Assembly (NCBI RefSeq): GCF_000380005.1
Contig: NZ_KB904195.1
Span: forward strand, 1 to 46,366
From: Streptococcus didelphis DSM 15616
GTDB lineage: Bacteria; Bacillota; Bacilli; Lactobacillales; Streptococcaceae
Reading direction: 5' to 3'
Length of the DNA: 46,366 bases
Each line of letters opens with the position of its first letter. Positions within the stretch are counted from its first letter, which is position 1. The translations under genes and the position numbers were made by a program. Below the pieces are notes generated by a model. That model had not been told where the DNA came from, did not search any database, and was given only the letters and a program-made list of their open reading frames with translations. This document shows, one piece after another, positions 17,298 to 26,702 of the stretch.

Positions 17298-18272
17298 ATG
17301 ATTGAGGTAAACCATATTTCCAAAGAATTTAAGATTGCTAAAAGAGAGGCAGGTTTTATAAGTACAGGTAAAAGTTTATTTAAGAAAAACTATGAGACTA
17401 TAAGGGCTTTAAATGATATCTCTTTTCAGATCAAAGAAGGGGAGATTGTAGGTTATATTGGTCCTAATGGAGCAGGGAAAAGTACAAGTATTAAGATCAT
17501 GAGTGGTATTTTGGTACCTGATAAAGGGCATTGTGAGATTAATGGCCTAGTTCCCTGGAAGGATCGTAAGGCCTTTGTTAGATCAATTGGTGTCGTTTTT
17601 GGACAAAGATCTCAGCTTTGGTGGGAGGTTCCTGTTGCGGACTCTTTTCAGCCCATAAAAGATATTTATGATGTTGATGACAAGGTTTATAAAAGGCAAA
17701 TTGACTTACTTTCAGAAAAACTAAGTATAGGAGACCTTCTCAAAGTACCAGTACGTCAATTAAGTTTAGGCCAAAGGATGAGGTGTGAAATTGCAGCTTC
17801 CTTAATACATAAACCATCCGTCCTATTTTTGGATGAACCAACAATTGGTTTGGACGCCATTTCTAAATTAGCTGTTAGGCAATTTATTAAAGAAATTAAT
17901 CAAGAACAAAAAACAACAGTTATCTTAACCACTCATGATATGCAAGATATCGAAGCCTTGTCTTCTAGGATAATTTTAATTGGTAAAGGTAGCATCCTGT
18001 TAGATGGTTCAATGGAGACACTTAAAGAAAAATATAGTGATCTTAATCGGCTAATCGTTCATTACAGGTCTGGGGAATTACCTCTTATTGAGGGGGTAAG
18101 CATCGTTTCTGATTAGGCAATGTGTAAAACCATCGTCTATGATGACACTATCATCAGTAAGTCTCAAGTTATTTCAAAACTTTCTTCTTATTTAGATGTG
18201 GAATCAATTGCACTATCCAGACCAACAGCAGATGAACTAGTTGTAAATCTTTATGAGGAGTTTGATATATGA
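17298..18272 (+). pseudogene. ABC-2 exporter ATPase interrupted by an in-frame TAG
   Basis: The ATPase subunit of a three-gene ABC-2 exporter. The first 272 residues contain Walker A GPNGAGKST (about 55-63), signature LSLGQRMRCEIA, Walker B VLFLDEPTIGLD and the switch His TTHD, so the whole nucleotide domain is present. A TAG at 18114-18116 stops it. The same frame continues to the TGA at 18270-18272 with 51 more codons (VYDDTIISKSQVISKLSSYL, then DELVVNLYEEF), giving the 320-325-residue length usual for this family. The tail overlaps the permease start (ATATGA). The lost part is a C-terminal regulatory region, so the short form may still work. Nonsense mutation or sequencing error are both possible. 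Confidence 0.85.
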
Positions 18273-19054
18273 GGACTTATTTGGGGATATTTAAGATTAG
18301 ATTTATCTCGACCATTCATTATCGGACAGCAGCCCTAGCAGGGATTATGACCCAATTTGCTTGGGGAAGTCTTCTTATACTAATGTTTAAAACTCTTTAT
18401 AAGCATAACAGCTCTGCTTTTCCTATGACCATGAAAGAGCTGAGTGATTATATATGGATTCAGCAGGCTCTCTTAAATCTTTTTGCTATCTGGATTTATG
18501 ACAATAGTATTTTTGAGGATATTATTAGCGGACAAGTGGCTTATCAGTTTGCAAGACCTATAGATCTCTATAATAATTGGTTTGCAAATAATCTTGCTAT
18601 GCGATTAGCACGAACCTTATTAAGGTGTTTTCTTCTATTTATTATTCCATTTTTTATTCCAGAACCTTATGGGCTCAATTTTCCTCAAAAACCAATTTTA
18701 TTTCTTATAACTTTGGTCTTAGCAGCGTTATTGATTATTGCCTTTTTAATCTTGGTCTATATCTCTGTTTTTTATCTTTTATCAGCTACGGGGATAAGGG
18801 TTTTGGTAACAACGCTTGGGGAATTTTTAACAGGAGCTATTATTCCTCTTCCTTTTTTGCCTCATTGGCTGCAAAAATTAATTCAGTTGACGCCCTTTGC
18901 TTACATGCAAAATATCCCTCTTAGGGTCTATAGTGGACATATTCAGGAGTGGACGATTATTATTCCTCAACTATTTTGGTTGCTTATATTAATTCTTATA
19001 GGAAGAGTTTTTCTTAGTCGTGCTATCGGACAGGTCGTTATCCAGGGAGGGTGA
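18269..19054 (+). CDS. ABC-2 family exporter permease, first subunit
   Basis: A 261-residue membrane protein with six hydrophobic segments, of the ABC-2 (PF06182/DUF990-like) type that pairs with a second similar permease and one ATPase. Near the end of the first membrane stretch it carries the WIQQALLNLF and GQVAYQFARPIDLY features typical of this group. The ATG overlaps the stop codon of the full-length ATPase frame by two bases, and its GAGGAG ribosome-binding site lies inside that frame. The exported substrate is unknown. Confidence 0.82.
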   Translation: MRTYLGIFKIRFISTIHYRTAALAGIMTQFAWGSLLILMFKTLYKHNSSAFPMTMKELSDYIWIQQALLNLFAIWIYDNSIFEDIISGQVAYQFARPIDLYNNWFANNLAMRLARTLLRCFLLFIIPFFIPEPYGLNFPQKPILFLITLVLAALLIIAFLILVYISVFYLLSATGIRVLVTTLGEFLTGAIIPLPFLPHWLQKLIQLTPFAYMQNIPLRVYSGHIQEWTIIIPQLFWLLILILIGRVFLSRAIGQVVIQGG

Positions 19055-19055
19055 G

Positions 19056-19832
19056 ATGAATTTATATTATTCTTTTTTCAAGATACAGTTAAAGAGCCAA
19101 CTTCAACATATATCTTCCTTTTTGTTTCTGATTTTAGGTCAGTTTTTAACGACTTTTATGACTATTTTTGGTATCTTTTTCTTGTTATCACGTTTTCAGG
19201 GGATTGGGGGATTTAGTTTATATGAAGTTTTGTTAAATGCAGCTATTATGAATCTTTCTTTTGCTTTATCAGAGTTATTTGCTAGAGGCTTTGACAATTT
19301 TTCTTATATGATTGGTAATGGGCAGTTTGACCGTATTTTGTTAAGGCCAAAATCCATTGTTTTGCAGGTGCTTGCTTCTCAAATAGAATTTTCCCGAATA
19401 GGCAGGGTGGTGCAAGCTCTTTTAGTTTTTGCCTATATTTTACCGCGTTTACCTATTACTTGGGATTTATGGCATTTATTTACCCTGTTGGTGATGATTC
19501 TAGCAACAGTTGGTATGTTTTGTAATCTTTTTTTCTTAGTAGCAAGCTTATCCTTTTTTACCTTAGAAGGCTTAGAAGTTATGAATATTTTAACTGATGG
19601 TGGACGTGAATTTGGGCAATATCCCTTTTCAATTTATGGAAAAAAAGTTTTAAAAATGCTAACCTATTGTATACCCTTAGCTCTTGTTCAGTATTATCCC
19701 TTTCTTTATTTAATAGGCAAGTCTTCAGATAAGCGACTCCTTATCTTGCCAATACTCGCACAGTTATTTGTCCTACCAGTCTATCTTGTTTGGAAAATCG
19801 GCTTAAACAATTATCAATCAACAGGATCATAA
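19056..19832 (+). CDS. ABC-2 family exporter permease, second subunit
   Basis: A 258-residue membrane protein with about six hydrophobic segments, similar in type to the preceding permease: NGQFDRILLRPKSIVLQVL parallels the RPxD region of its partner. The start ATG at 19056 lies one base after the preceding stop and has AGGGAGGG upstream; a TTG at 19020 would overlap the first permease. Together with the interrupted ATPase it should form one exporter. No terminator is visible before the next gene, 56 bases away, so that gene may be co-transcribed. Confidence 0.82.
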   Translation: MNLYYSFFKIQLKSQLQHISSFLFLILGQFLTTFMTIFGIFFLLSRFQGIGGFSLYEVLLNAAIMNLSFALSELFARGFDNFSYMIGNGQFDRILLRPKSIVLQVLASQIEFSRIGRVVQALLVFAYILPRLPITWDLWHLFTLLVMILATVGMFCNLFFLVASLSFFTLEGLEVMNILTDGGREFGQYPFSIYGKKVLKMLTYCIPLALVQYYPFLYLIGKSSDKRLLILPILAQLFVLPVYLVWKIGLNNYQSTGS

Positions 19833-19888
19833 TAAGCACTAGAAGAACTCATTTTTTTACTAGTTTATACTTATAGGAGGAAAGTAAA

Positions 19889-20257
19889 ATGAGATTATGG
19901 CATGAAACTCTAATTCCCCTGCTACCTCGTAATCAGCTTTTAGGCCAGCACCGTGAGTGCTGTGCCTTACGGGGCAAGGGGTGGGGGAAAAAGCATAGTA
20001 CTGTAGACTATGTCTTTGAACACTCTCCTTATTATCTCTATAAATATCATTTGAAAATCATGGAAGAAATGTCTCAAAGAGGCTATCAGGTTTCACCAGA
20101 ATGGTTGGATAAGAACTATCGGGGGAAAAATATGGTAGCTTATAAAGATTTAGAGCCTTTAGCGACATCTTTTCCAATTTATTTGGAACATGATGAGGCT
20201 TATTTGCAAGAATGCCTTGAAAACTTAGCTTCTAAGAATATCTATCTTACCCTTTAA
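19889..20257 (+). CDS. Pyr_excise-like (pyrimidine-dimer glycosylase family) protein
   Basis: A 122-residue protein of the Pyr_excise/TIGR02328 group, distant relatives of T4 endonuclease V. The N-terminus MRLWHETLIPLLPRNQLLGQ contains the conserved RLWH and an LLGQHRECCALRG segment with charged residues typical of this group; KKHSTVDYVF and YKYHLKIMEEM follow. It may remove damaged bases, but bacterial members of this short class are little characterised and many are annotated simply as conserved proteins. A GGAGG ribosome-binding site lies before the ATG. A strong terminator follows. Confidence 0.7.
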   Translation: MRLWHETLIPLLPRNQLLGQHRECCALRGKGWGKKHSTVDYVFEHSPYYLYKYHLKIMEEMSQRGYQVSPEWLDKNYRGKNMVAYKDLEPLATSFPIYLEHDEAYLQECLENLASKNIYLTL

Positions 20258-20261
20258 AAAC

Positions 20262-20339
20262 AAAAAACCTTAGGTTGACCTTTTATCTTCAAGTTGAATG
20301 TTAGATTCAAATTGAAGGCAGATCAAGCAAAGGTTTTTT
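20262..20339. terminator. Bidirectional terminator between convergent genes
   Basis: AAAAAACCTT (20262-20271) and AAGGTTTTTT (20330-20339) enclose a second hairpin (TCTTCAA..TTGAAT / ATTCAA..TTGAAG). A T-run exists on both strands, which serves the gene ending at 20257 and the FMN-reductase gene on the minus strand. Confidence 0.82.
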
Positions 20340-20368
20340 ACTATCTTTTTTATCTGATCAGTAATTGT

Positions 20369-20938
20369 TTAGTTCTCTTTTTTTGCTAAAAGGCTACTTG
20401 CAAAGTGGTCAAAAGAGTCTAGCACAAAACGTAGAAAGTCTTCAGTTTCAGGGAGGAGTTGGGCTTCTCCATCAAAAAGGGTATGTACTTCAGATAAGTA
20501 GACTTCAGGCTGTTGCATGAGTGGTGTGTCGAGGTAGACTAAACTTTGACGTAAGTGATGGTTGGCACCAAAGCCTCCTAATTTACCATTGGACTGGCTG
20601 ATGATAAGGGAAGGCTTTTTGGCAAAAGCTACTTGTCCGTAAGGTCTGGAGCCGATTTCTAAGGCATTTTTTAAGGCTGCTGGAATAGTTCTGTTATATT
20701 CTGGAGTAATAAAGATGAGAGCATCTTGCTCCTTTACCTCTTTGCGGAAGTCCTCATAGGCTTGAGGGCGGTTATTATCTTTGTCATTATCAGGATTAAA
20801 TAGAGGAAGATCCTTGATTTCAATGATGGTGATTTTATGGTCTTTGGGGGCTATTTTTTCGATAGCTTGCGCTAGCTTTCTTGAATAGGAAGTCTTTTTT
20901 AAGCTGCCTAGGATAATGCCAATCTTTCTTTGTGTCAT
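20369..20938 (-). CDS. NADPH-dependent FMN reductase-family flavoprotein
   Basis: A 189-residue flavodoxin-fold oxidoreductase that would use NAD(P)H to reduce FMN, quinones or azo compounds. The FMN phosphate-binding loop is GSLKKTSYSRKLA near the N-terminus. TPEYNRTIPAALKNALEIGS is the conserved central motif, and SQSNGKLGGFGAN fits the second flavin-contact loop. It is third in line after marR and the KdgT-like gene, 73 bases downstream, and may belong to their operon. The physiological substrate is unknown. Confidence 0.83.
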   Translation of the reverse strand: MTQRKIGIILGSLKKTSYSRKLAQAIEKIAPKDHKITIIEIKDLPLFNPDNDKDNNRPQAYEDFRKEVKEQDALIFITPEYNRTIPAALKNALEIGSRPYGQVAFAKKPSLIISQSNGKLGGFGANHHLRQSLVYLDTPLMQQPEVYLSEVHTLFDGEAQLLPETEDFLRFVLDSFDHFASSLLAKKEN

Positions 20939-21011
20939 ATAGTTTCTTCTTTCTTTTATTATTTCAATAGCTAGCTATGATAATTGTGTTTTTAAGCTAG
21001 CTGATTTTTGG

Positions 21012-21950
21012 TTAGAACATGCTTTTCTTATCAACCCATTTTTCATATAAATATGGGGTTAAAAAGCTTGATATAATTACTGCAAAAGCTATTTGTCCAA
21101 TACTCTGGATGATCTGTGCAGGGCTTATTTTTAAAAATTGACTGACAAAAGGAGGAATAGACATGGAAAAAGCTGCCACAGAGCTCATGGATAGGGCCAT
21201 GCGTCCTGCTTGTTTATTCCAGATGTTGTCAAAAAGAGTCACCGATAAAACCATGGCTAGGTAGAATATGAGGGTCAATAATACTCCTGATAAACTTGAT
21301 TGGAAAGCCACAATAAGGTTTATTTTAGCACCGAAGGTTACTGCTAAAAAAGGGATGAGAAGCATGGATAAGGGCCGAAATTGCTTCTTGGATTCTGGAT
21401 ACATCATACCGATTAAAATTCCTATACCAAAGGGAAGGAGGTTAGCTATTATGGGAGTTACAAGGTCAATATGACTTTCTCCGATGCTTAAAATAACTAG
21501 TGGTATGGCTGGGAGCATTAAGAGATTGATTACAGAAAAGGTGCTTTCTTCATTATCTGAAATAGACTTACCTAATAAAACTAGATACATTCCAGGATTA
21601 CAACTCATTAAGACAGCGCAGATGATAACGGCATTAATCCCTAATAAGATTTGTCCAGGAAAAAGTCTTTTCCAAATTAATGTCAAAAGAGTAGCGATAG
21701 CAATTTTAACTAATAAGACAGGACCGATACTTTTTAAGACACCAGCATATTTTTTGACGTCAGTTTTAATCCCTGAAACCAGTAACAAGACAGCAATAAT
21801 AAAGAAGGTTGCTTGAGTGGTAAAAAGTCCACTGAAGGGAAAGCCAAGCTTTAAGACAGCTGGGAGAAAGGTGGCTAGTATAGCAGTTAAAAACATTGGA
21901 ATTAAGAAATTGCTTCCTTTGAAGCGAGTTAGTTTGTTAATTAGTGTCAT
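21012..21950 (-). CDS. KdgT-like 2-keto-3-deoxygluconate permease family transporter
   Basis: A 312-residue carrier with about ten membrane segments. It matches the KdgT/2-keto-3-deoxygluconate permease family by length and by the conserved patterns LLVSGIKTDVKKY, SCNPGMYLVLLG and LLPFGIGILIGM. Family members import a sugar acid with protons. No kdg catabolic genes are nearby, so the true substrate may differ. The gene start overlaps the marR stop by 4 bases (ATGA), showing translational coupling. Confidence 0.75.
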   Translation of the reverse strand: MTLINKLTRFKGSNFLIPMFLTAILATFLPAVLKLGFPFSGLFTTQATFFIIAVLLLVSGIKTDVKKYAGVLKSIGPVLLVKIAIATLLTLIWKRLFPGQILLGINAVIICAVLMSCNPGMYLVLLGKSISDNEESTFSVINLLMLPAIPLVILSIGESHIDLVTPIIANLLPFGIGILIGMMYPESKKQFRPLSMLLIPFLAVTFGAKINLIVAFQSSLSGVLLTLIFYLAMVLSVTLFDNIWNKQAGRMALSMSSVAAFSMSIPPFVSQFLKISPAQIIQSIGQIAFAVIISSFLTPYLYEKWVDKKSMF

Positions 21951-22384
21951 TGTTCCTCCTTATCATTTGGGATTTCTAAGGCTTTGCGCAGTAGAATCCT
22001 TAAAATCTCTTGTTCTTCACTAGAGAGACGACTAACAAGACCTGCTTCTAGGTCATGAGCAACACTTTTAAAAATCTCTTGATGCGTTAAAGCCTTATCT
22101 GTTAGGATTAATATATTTTGTCGGCTATCCTTGGGAGAAGGACGTCTTTCAAGCCAGCCGTGTAGTTCCAGCTTTTTCAGGACATTGGTTACGGTCGGAT
22201 TGGATAGTTGAAAATAGTCTTCAATATCTTTTTGAATAGTTACCTGACCAGTTCGTATATAAAGGTATTTAATAATTTTAAATTGGGTATGACTTAATTT
22301 AAAGGGGTTTAAAATCTGACTGGAGTGTTTTTCAAACTTTAAATCTAAAAGTTTGAGAAGGTAGATTAAATTCTTGTAGCGCAT
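21947..22384 (-). CDS. MarR-family transcriptional regulator
   Basis: A 145-residue winged-helix repressor. DNA-contact elements are YFQLSNPTVTNVLKKLELHG (recognition helix) and RRPSPKDSRQNILILTDKA (wing). It is first in an operon with the KdgT-like transporter and a flavin reductase, a layout seen where MarR senses an aromatic or oxidant signal. Just upstream, an imperfect dyad GTAGCTAT / ATAGTTTAC (22407-22427) could be its operator. The ATG has an AAAGGAG ribosome-binding site. The ligand is unknown. Confidence 0.85.
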   Translation of the reverse strand: MRYKNLIYLLKLLDLKFEKHSSQILNPFKLSHTQFKIIKYLYIRTGQVTIQKDIEDYFQLSNPTVTNVLKKLELHGWLERRPSPKDSRQNILILTDKALTHQEIFKSVAHDLEAGLVSRLSSEEQEILRILLRKALEIPNDKEEQ

Positions 22385-22671
22385 AGAGACTCCTTTTTAA
22401 TGATAGGTAGCTATGTATATAGTTTACAAGATTTTCTTTGACTTGACAAGCTTTAGATCTGGAAAGAAGTAAGGATTTTTTCCAGCTCTTATTAAGGTAG
22501 TGTTTTCTAGAAAAATAAGAAATAAAAACTATATATAAGGAACTTTTGAGGGTGGCTAACATACCTGAAAAAATTGTCTAGTTAATGGGGAAACATTATT
22601 GTTTTTTAATCTTTTTTATTGTATTATAACTTTATTCATTCAAGTATAATAATGAAGGAGAAGTAACTCTG

Positions 22672-23652
22672 ATGGCTAAAAAGATTTTAGATTTACCCAC
22701 ATCTCGTTACCAAAAGCTACCTGCTTGGCTAACTATTTTATTATGTTGTCTTGCGATTGCAGTTTTTATTGCTTTAGAGATTTTTATTACTTGGATTCTC
22801 TTAGCTTTCTTCTTTATGGGTCAAACTTTTCTTAATGGAGAACATATTAGTAGTATTGATCCTTTCTTGAAGTATTTTCCCAACCTACACTTGGAATTAG
22901 GCCTCTTTGTGATAACAATTTTACTTAGTTTTGCCTGGGTTAAGTGGTATGAAAAACGTTCAATTACTAGCCTTGGTTTTTTTAAAAAGAATTGGTTTAA
23001 GGAGCTTCTCAAGGGTGGGGGTCTAGGGACTTTTCTCTTAATTATATCTGTAGGTATCGTTTATCTTTTTGGAGGTTTAGAGTTTGAAAGGCTTGATTTT
23101 TCGCTGTCAACAATTTTTTATGTCCTATCCTTACTTCCTTTTTGGTTTATTCAAGGCTTAGCAGAGGAAGTGCTTTTACGCGCTTGGCTTTTACCTATTA
23201 TTAATAAACGTAGTAATTTGGTTATGGCTATTGCAATTTCAAGCAGTCTGCTGAGTTTCTTGCACTGGGGGGATGATCTTATGACAGTCTTTACCTTGGT
23301 TGGCCTTATTTTATCTGGTATCTTAATAGCTCTCTATATGCTTAAGACAGATAATATCTGGGGAGCGGCTGGACTTCATGGGGCCTGGAATTTTGCACAG
23401 GGCAATATCTTTGGAATAGCCGTGAGTGGTACCTATACAGGAGCATCTTTTCTTTCTTTTAAAACTGTAGTTGGTGCTCCAGAATGGGTTTCAGGGGGTG
23501 CTTTTGGAATTGAAGGGAGTTTTTTAACGAGTTTTATCTTACTTATTGCTATTAGTATTTTGGCATGGCAGTTAATAAGAGAAAAAACAGATGAAAAAGC
23601 TATTACTGACAATCAAGAAAGTTTTGATATTAAGCAAATGTGGTTTAGCTAG
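22672..23652 (+). CDS. CPBP-family intramembrane metalloprotease
   Basis: A 326-residue integral membrane protein with eight or so helices. CPBP motifs are AEEVLLRAWLLP (paired Glu, Arg), LSFLHWGDD (second-motif His) and AAGLHGAWNFAQG (third-motif His and Asn), so it looks catalytically complete. Large members of this type in lactic acid bacteria are annotated as CAAX-protease or bacteriocin self-immunity proteins; no bacteriocin gene is seen nearby. AAGGAGAAG precedes the ATG. It stands alone and ends at its own terminator. Confidence 0.83.
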   Translation: MAKKILDLPTSRYQKLPAWLTILLCCLAIAVFIALEIFITWILLAFFFMGQTFLNGEHISSIDPFLKYFPNLHLELGLFVITILLSFAWVKWYEKRSITSLGFFKKNWFKELLKGGGLGTFLLIISVGIVYLFGGLEFERLDFSLSTIFYVLSLLPFWFIQGLAEEVLLRAWLLPIINKRSNLVMAIAISSSLLSFLHWGDDLMTVFTLVGLILSGILIALYMLKTDNIWGAAGLHGAWNFAQGNIFGIAVSGTYTGASFLSFKTVVGAPEWVSGGAFGIEGSFLTSFILLIAISILAWQLIREKTDEKAITDNQESFDIKQMWFS

Positions 23653-23669
23653 GGCTTAAATAGATTAAG

Positions 23670-23696
23670 AAGCTTATGTTAGGATAAGCTTTTTTT
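23670..23696 (+). terminator. Terminator of the third CPBP gene
   Basis: The arms AAGCTTAT (23670-23677) and ATAAGCTT (23684-23691) with a 6-base loop run into a T-tract to 23696. Confidence 0.88.
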
Positions 23697-23747
23697 GTGT
23701 ATAGTAGGAAAAAGATAGGAATAATTTCGATAAAAAAAGGAAAACAC

Positions 23748-23812
23748 TTGACTTCATAAAAACCGAATATTATAATATAAGCATCATAATAATTTAATAA
23801 ACTAAAATTCGG
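23748..23812 (+). promoter_or_regulatory. Promoter of the XRE regulator, with a CCGAAT/ATTCGG dyad
   Basis: TTGACT (23748-23753) and TATAAT (23771-23776) are 17 bases apart. CCGAAT (23763-23768) in the spacer is mirrored by ATTCGG (23807-23812), which overlaps the ribosome-binding site. This suggests autoregulation by the XRE protein, but the 38-base gap between half-sites means looping or chance. Confidence 0.6.
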
Positions 23813-23822
23813 AGGGTGTTCT

Positions 23823-24044
23823 GTGTCTCAACTAACTTTAAAAGAACTACGACAATTACGTAAAATGACGCAAGAAGAACTTGCTGTTCAGACCGGTATT
23901 TCGATTCGTACAATTTCGAGATATGAAAAGGATGTTAAGGTACTTAGACGCGCTAAGTATGAAAAATTAAGAGAGATAGCTAATATTTTGTCTGTGTCAG
24001 TAGACGATATTTTTTTAGATAATGATTCGGATTTTATGAAATAG
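23823..24044 (+). CDS. Small XRE-family (Cro/CI-type) regulator
   Basis: A 73-residue single-domain DNA-binding protein. The HTH_XRE fold spans residues about 8-65, with LRQLRKMTQEELAVQTGISI holding the first helices and RTISRYEKD the recognition helix. It has the LSVSVDDIFLD ending common to stand-alone Cro-like regulators of streptococci. The start is GTG after GGAGGGT. It is monocistronic and lies opposite pepX. The target is unknown; no phage or toxin genes flank it, so it is likely a chromosomal regulator rather than a prophage remnant. Confidence 0.82.
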   Translation: MSQLTLKELRQLRKMTQEELAVQTGISIRTISRYEKDVKVLRRAKYEKLREIANILSVSVDDIFLDNDSDFMK

Positions 24045-24114
24045 TTATCTCTTTAGTTAAGGTTACGCATTTAGAGTCATGAGATTATCCGTTTTTTAGG
24101 GGACGTGAGAAGAA

Positions 24115-24148
24115 AAAGAGAGTCAGCTTGTAAGAACTGGCTCTCTTT
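24115..24148 (-). terminator. Terminator of pepX
   Basis: The stem AAAGAGAG-T-CAG / CTG-G-CTCTCTTT, followed on the minus strand by TTTTT, lies 15 bases past the pepX stop. It may also stop the XRE gene transcript. Confidence 0.85.
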
Positions 24149-24162
24149 GATTGTGTAGAGGA

Positions 24163-26451
24163 TTATTTGCTTAACATTGTCTCGTCAAGAGGGAGTATAA
24201 GTCTGGACTTATCTAGGTCAATGCTTAAGTGATACTCACTATTATCACGGATGGTGTGTTCAAAGTCGGTTGTATAAAGAATGAGACGCAAGTGATCTCC
24301 TTTTTCCAGCTGGTAAATGCTTGGCTGTAAAGTTAAGGTAAAGGTCATCCATTGGTGGGCTTCAATTGTTTCAATAGTAAGTAAGTCATTTCTATTTTGA
24401 AGGTTGATAAAGCCTTTTGTAATAAGGCGATGATCAGACAGCTTATAAGGAAGTTCCTTAAGATCCTCACGGGAAAAGTTTTGCCCATTGTCAATTGTTT
24501 TCAAGTCAAGAGTAGCAGGAGTGTCTGCAAAACGTTTTTTCTTTTTGTAGTCTAATAGCTGAGCAGACAAGATGCCCTTATTTGTAGATGATTTTAAGCA
24601 AAGCTCAAGCTTAATTTGTCCATTGATTGGTAAATGCTTGTCAAGTGTCATATCAAGGTGAATTTGAGGTGTCTTGGCTTGGTAGAGGTCAGTTTTAAAA
24701 AGATTAAAATCTTGGTTGTAGGCTTGGAAATCTTGGGCACTGTAGTGATTGTCAATGGTTTTTTGGCCACTACCAAGGGCTAAATTGAGCTCTTTTTGGC
24801 TACCAAAGTAATCTAATACTTTCCAATTTTGTTCTACTTGGTTATCTTGCCATATAATAGAAGGAAGTTGGTATCCATTAGCTTGTCCTAATAATTTTTG
24901 GCAGAGAAGGGCATTCATGGATTCCCTAAAATCAATGGACTGCCAGTTGTGCATGTAGACATGTTGTCCATGGTGCAAAAAGGCATGGGTTTGAAGACTA
25001 TCAGGTAAGGCTTTAAGGATCTTATAGACATGATTTGGTTTAACATTCCAATCTTGTAGACCATGGGTAAAGACCAGTTGACATTTGACCTTGTCGGCAT
25101 GGGGAAGATAGTTGCGGTCATGCCAGTATTGGTTATAGTCGCCACTATTGCGGTCAATATCCTGAGATTGTTGGTCTAATAAGGAATGATACTTGTCTTT
25201 TTGTCTTAGATAATCTCCAGCAAGCAGGGAGCGAGAATAGGTTAGTTCTGTTAAGACGTCTAGGTCCTCGCCAGGATAGCCACCAGGGCTACAGATTAGA
25301 CCGTTTTCACGGTAGTAGTCGTACCATGATGAGATAGCAGCTTCTGCGATGATGACTTCTAAGCCCTCAACACCAGTAGTAGCTAGACCAGTTGACATGG
25401 TACCTAGATAAGATTTTCCTGTTGTAGCTACTAAACCATTGGACCAATCAGCTTTGACATAGGCCTCTCTTTTATGACTTGTAAAGGCTAGGGCTCTGCC
25501 ATTCAACCAATCAATAACTGCCTTGAAGCTTTCGATTTGCAGGTAATCACCAGAGGTCATAAAGCCATCTGAACCTGCTGTCCCCACACCTGATACATAG
25601 ATATTAGCAAAACCGCGTGCTAGGAAGTAGTCGTTTAGGGTGTAGGAAGGAATGTAAGAAAAGCTTTCTTGACTAGGAAGTGTAGCGAGGTCTTTGGGTT
25701 TACTTTCTAATCTTGTTATTTTCTTGGTTTCCACCTTGATATGTCTGGATGCCTTTACTTTTAAGCTTTGCTTCATATCATGAAGTTTCTTGTCATTAGC
25801 AACTTCATTGACACCTTGATGATAGGGGCTAGCTGTCATCATGGTTGGAATTTTGTGAATTGTATGAGGTCTGATGATATTAACTTTTATTAAGTCTAGC
25901 TGGCCATCTTGGTCGGTATCTACAGGAGCTTGGACATAGACAACTTCTCGGATTAAATTATTAGTATCAAAGGTAGCTAGAGCTTTTCCATTGAAGTAGT
26001 GATAGTCATTATCTATAGGTAATAGGCCTTGAGATACTAGTTTATCAATCAGGGTATTTCCTGTTTTGGTACGACTTGCTAGGAGTTGGTGTAGGTTTTG
26101 AAAAATATTGCCATAGGTAATAGGAAAAGCGATATTTTCAAGGAATTCTTTGGGATTACTAAAGTCAACCTGTGGAACAAATTCTAGGACTTGTAGAGCT
26201 AATAAGTAAAAAATTTCCTCTGTTAAAGGAAGGTCTGATTGAAAGAAGCTTAGGGCATCTCTGTCTTGACTAGCAAGCCAAAGGCTAAGGGGATAAGCTG
26301 TATCGGGATGGTTTTTAAGGATCTGGCCTAGAAAGGTGTGGAGGTTAGCTTTTTCTGACAAATCAAGCGATAAGGGAAAACCAAGTGTTTGTAATTCTTC
26401 TAGGGCTTTTTTTGGACTTGTTGGGATATAACTGAATTGATTGTAGCGCAT
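24163..26451 (-). CDS. pepX: Xaa-Pro dipeptidyl-peptidase PepX
   Basis: A serine peptidase (S15) that removes X-Pro dipeptides from peptide N-termini, helping use of proline-rich peptides in the cytosol. The 762 residues are the normal family length. The N-terminal helical domain is followed by an alpha/beta-hydrolase core with the nucleophile in [12 protein letters not shown], the acid in [10 protein letters not shown] and the His in HHGQHVYM; a beta-sandwich C-terminal domain follows. An AGGAG-like site precedes the ATG. It is divergent from the glycerol facilitator gene, as commonly seen in streptococci. Confidence 0.95.
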   Translation of the reverse strand: MRYNQFSYIPTSPKKALEELQTLGFPLSLDLSEKANLHTFLGQILKNHPDTAYPLSLWLASQDRDALSFFQSDLPLTEEIFYLLALQVLEFVPQVDFSNPKEFLENIAFPITYGNIFQNLHQLLASRTKTGNTLIDKLVSQGLLPIDNDYHYFNGKALATFDTNNLIREVVYVQAPVDTDQDGQLDLIKVNIIRPHTIHKIPTMMTASPYHQGVNEVANDKKLHDMKQSLKVKASRHIKVETKKITRLESKPKDLATLPSQESFSYIPSYTLNDYFLARGFANIYVSGVGTAGSDGFMTSGDYLQIESFKAVIDWLNGRALAFTSHKREAYVKADWSNGLVATTGKSYLGTMSTGLATTGVEGLEVIIAEAAISSWYDYYRENGLICSPGGYPGEDLDVLTELTYSRSLLAGDYLRQKDKYHSLLDQQSQDIDRNSGDYNQYWHDRNYLPHADKVKCQLVFTHGLQDWNVKPNHVYKILKALPDSLQTHAFLHHGQHVYMHNWQSIDFRESMNALLCQKLLGQANGYQLPSIIWQDNQVEQNWKVLDYFGSQKELNLALGSGQKTIDNHYSAQDFQAYNQDFNLFKTDLYQAKTPQIHLDMTLDKHLPINGQIKLELCLKSSTNKGILSAQLLDYKKKKRFADTPATLDLKTIDNGQNFSREDLKELPYKLSDHRLITKGFINLQNRNDLLTIETIEAHQWMTFTLTLQPSIYQLEKGDHLRLILYTTDFEHTIRDNSEYHLSIDLDKSRLILPLDETMLSK

Positions 26452-26630
26452 AGGAGCCTCTTTCTAATGATTAGGAAATACTATATAGGAATTAAGCAGA
26501 CTATTTTGCTTAATAAAGATAGTCTGTAGCTACTTTTTGATACTAGTATGTCTATTATACCATTGAAGGAACTTATATTCTATTTTCATTAAAAGCAGAA
26601 GTTTTTTATGACTTTTGTTTGGTGATTAGC

Positions 26631-26659
26631 TTTACAATACTTATCATCCTTGATAGAAT
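26631..26659 (+). promoter_or_regulatory. Promoter of the glycerol facilitator gene
   Basis: TTTACA (26631-26636) and TAGAAT (26654-26659) are 17 bases apart, 44 bases before the start codon. Confidence 0.6.
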
Positions 26660-26702
26660 GGTAGCTAGTACAATTAAAAATACTTGGAGGAAATGAGGAC
26701 AC

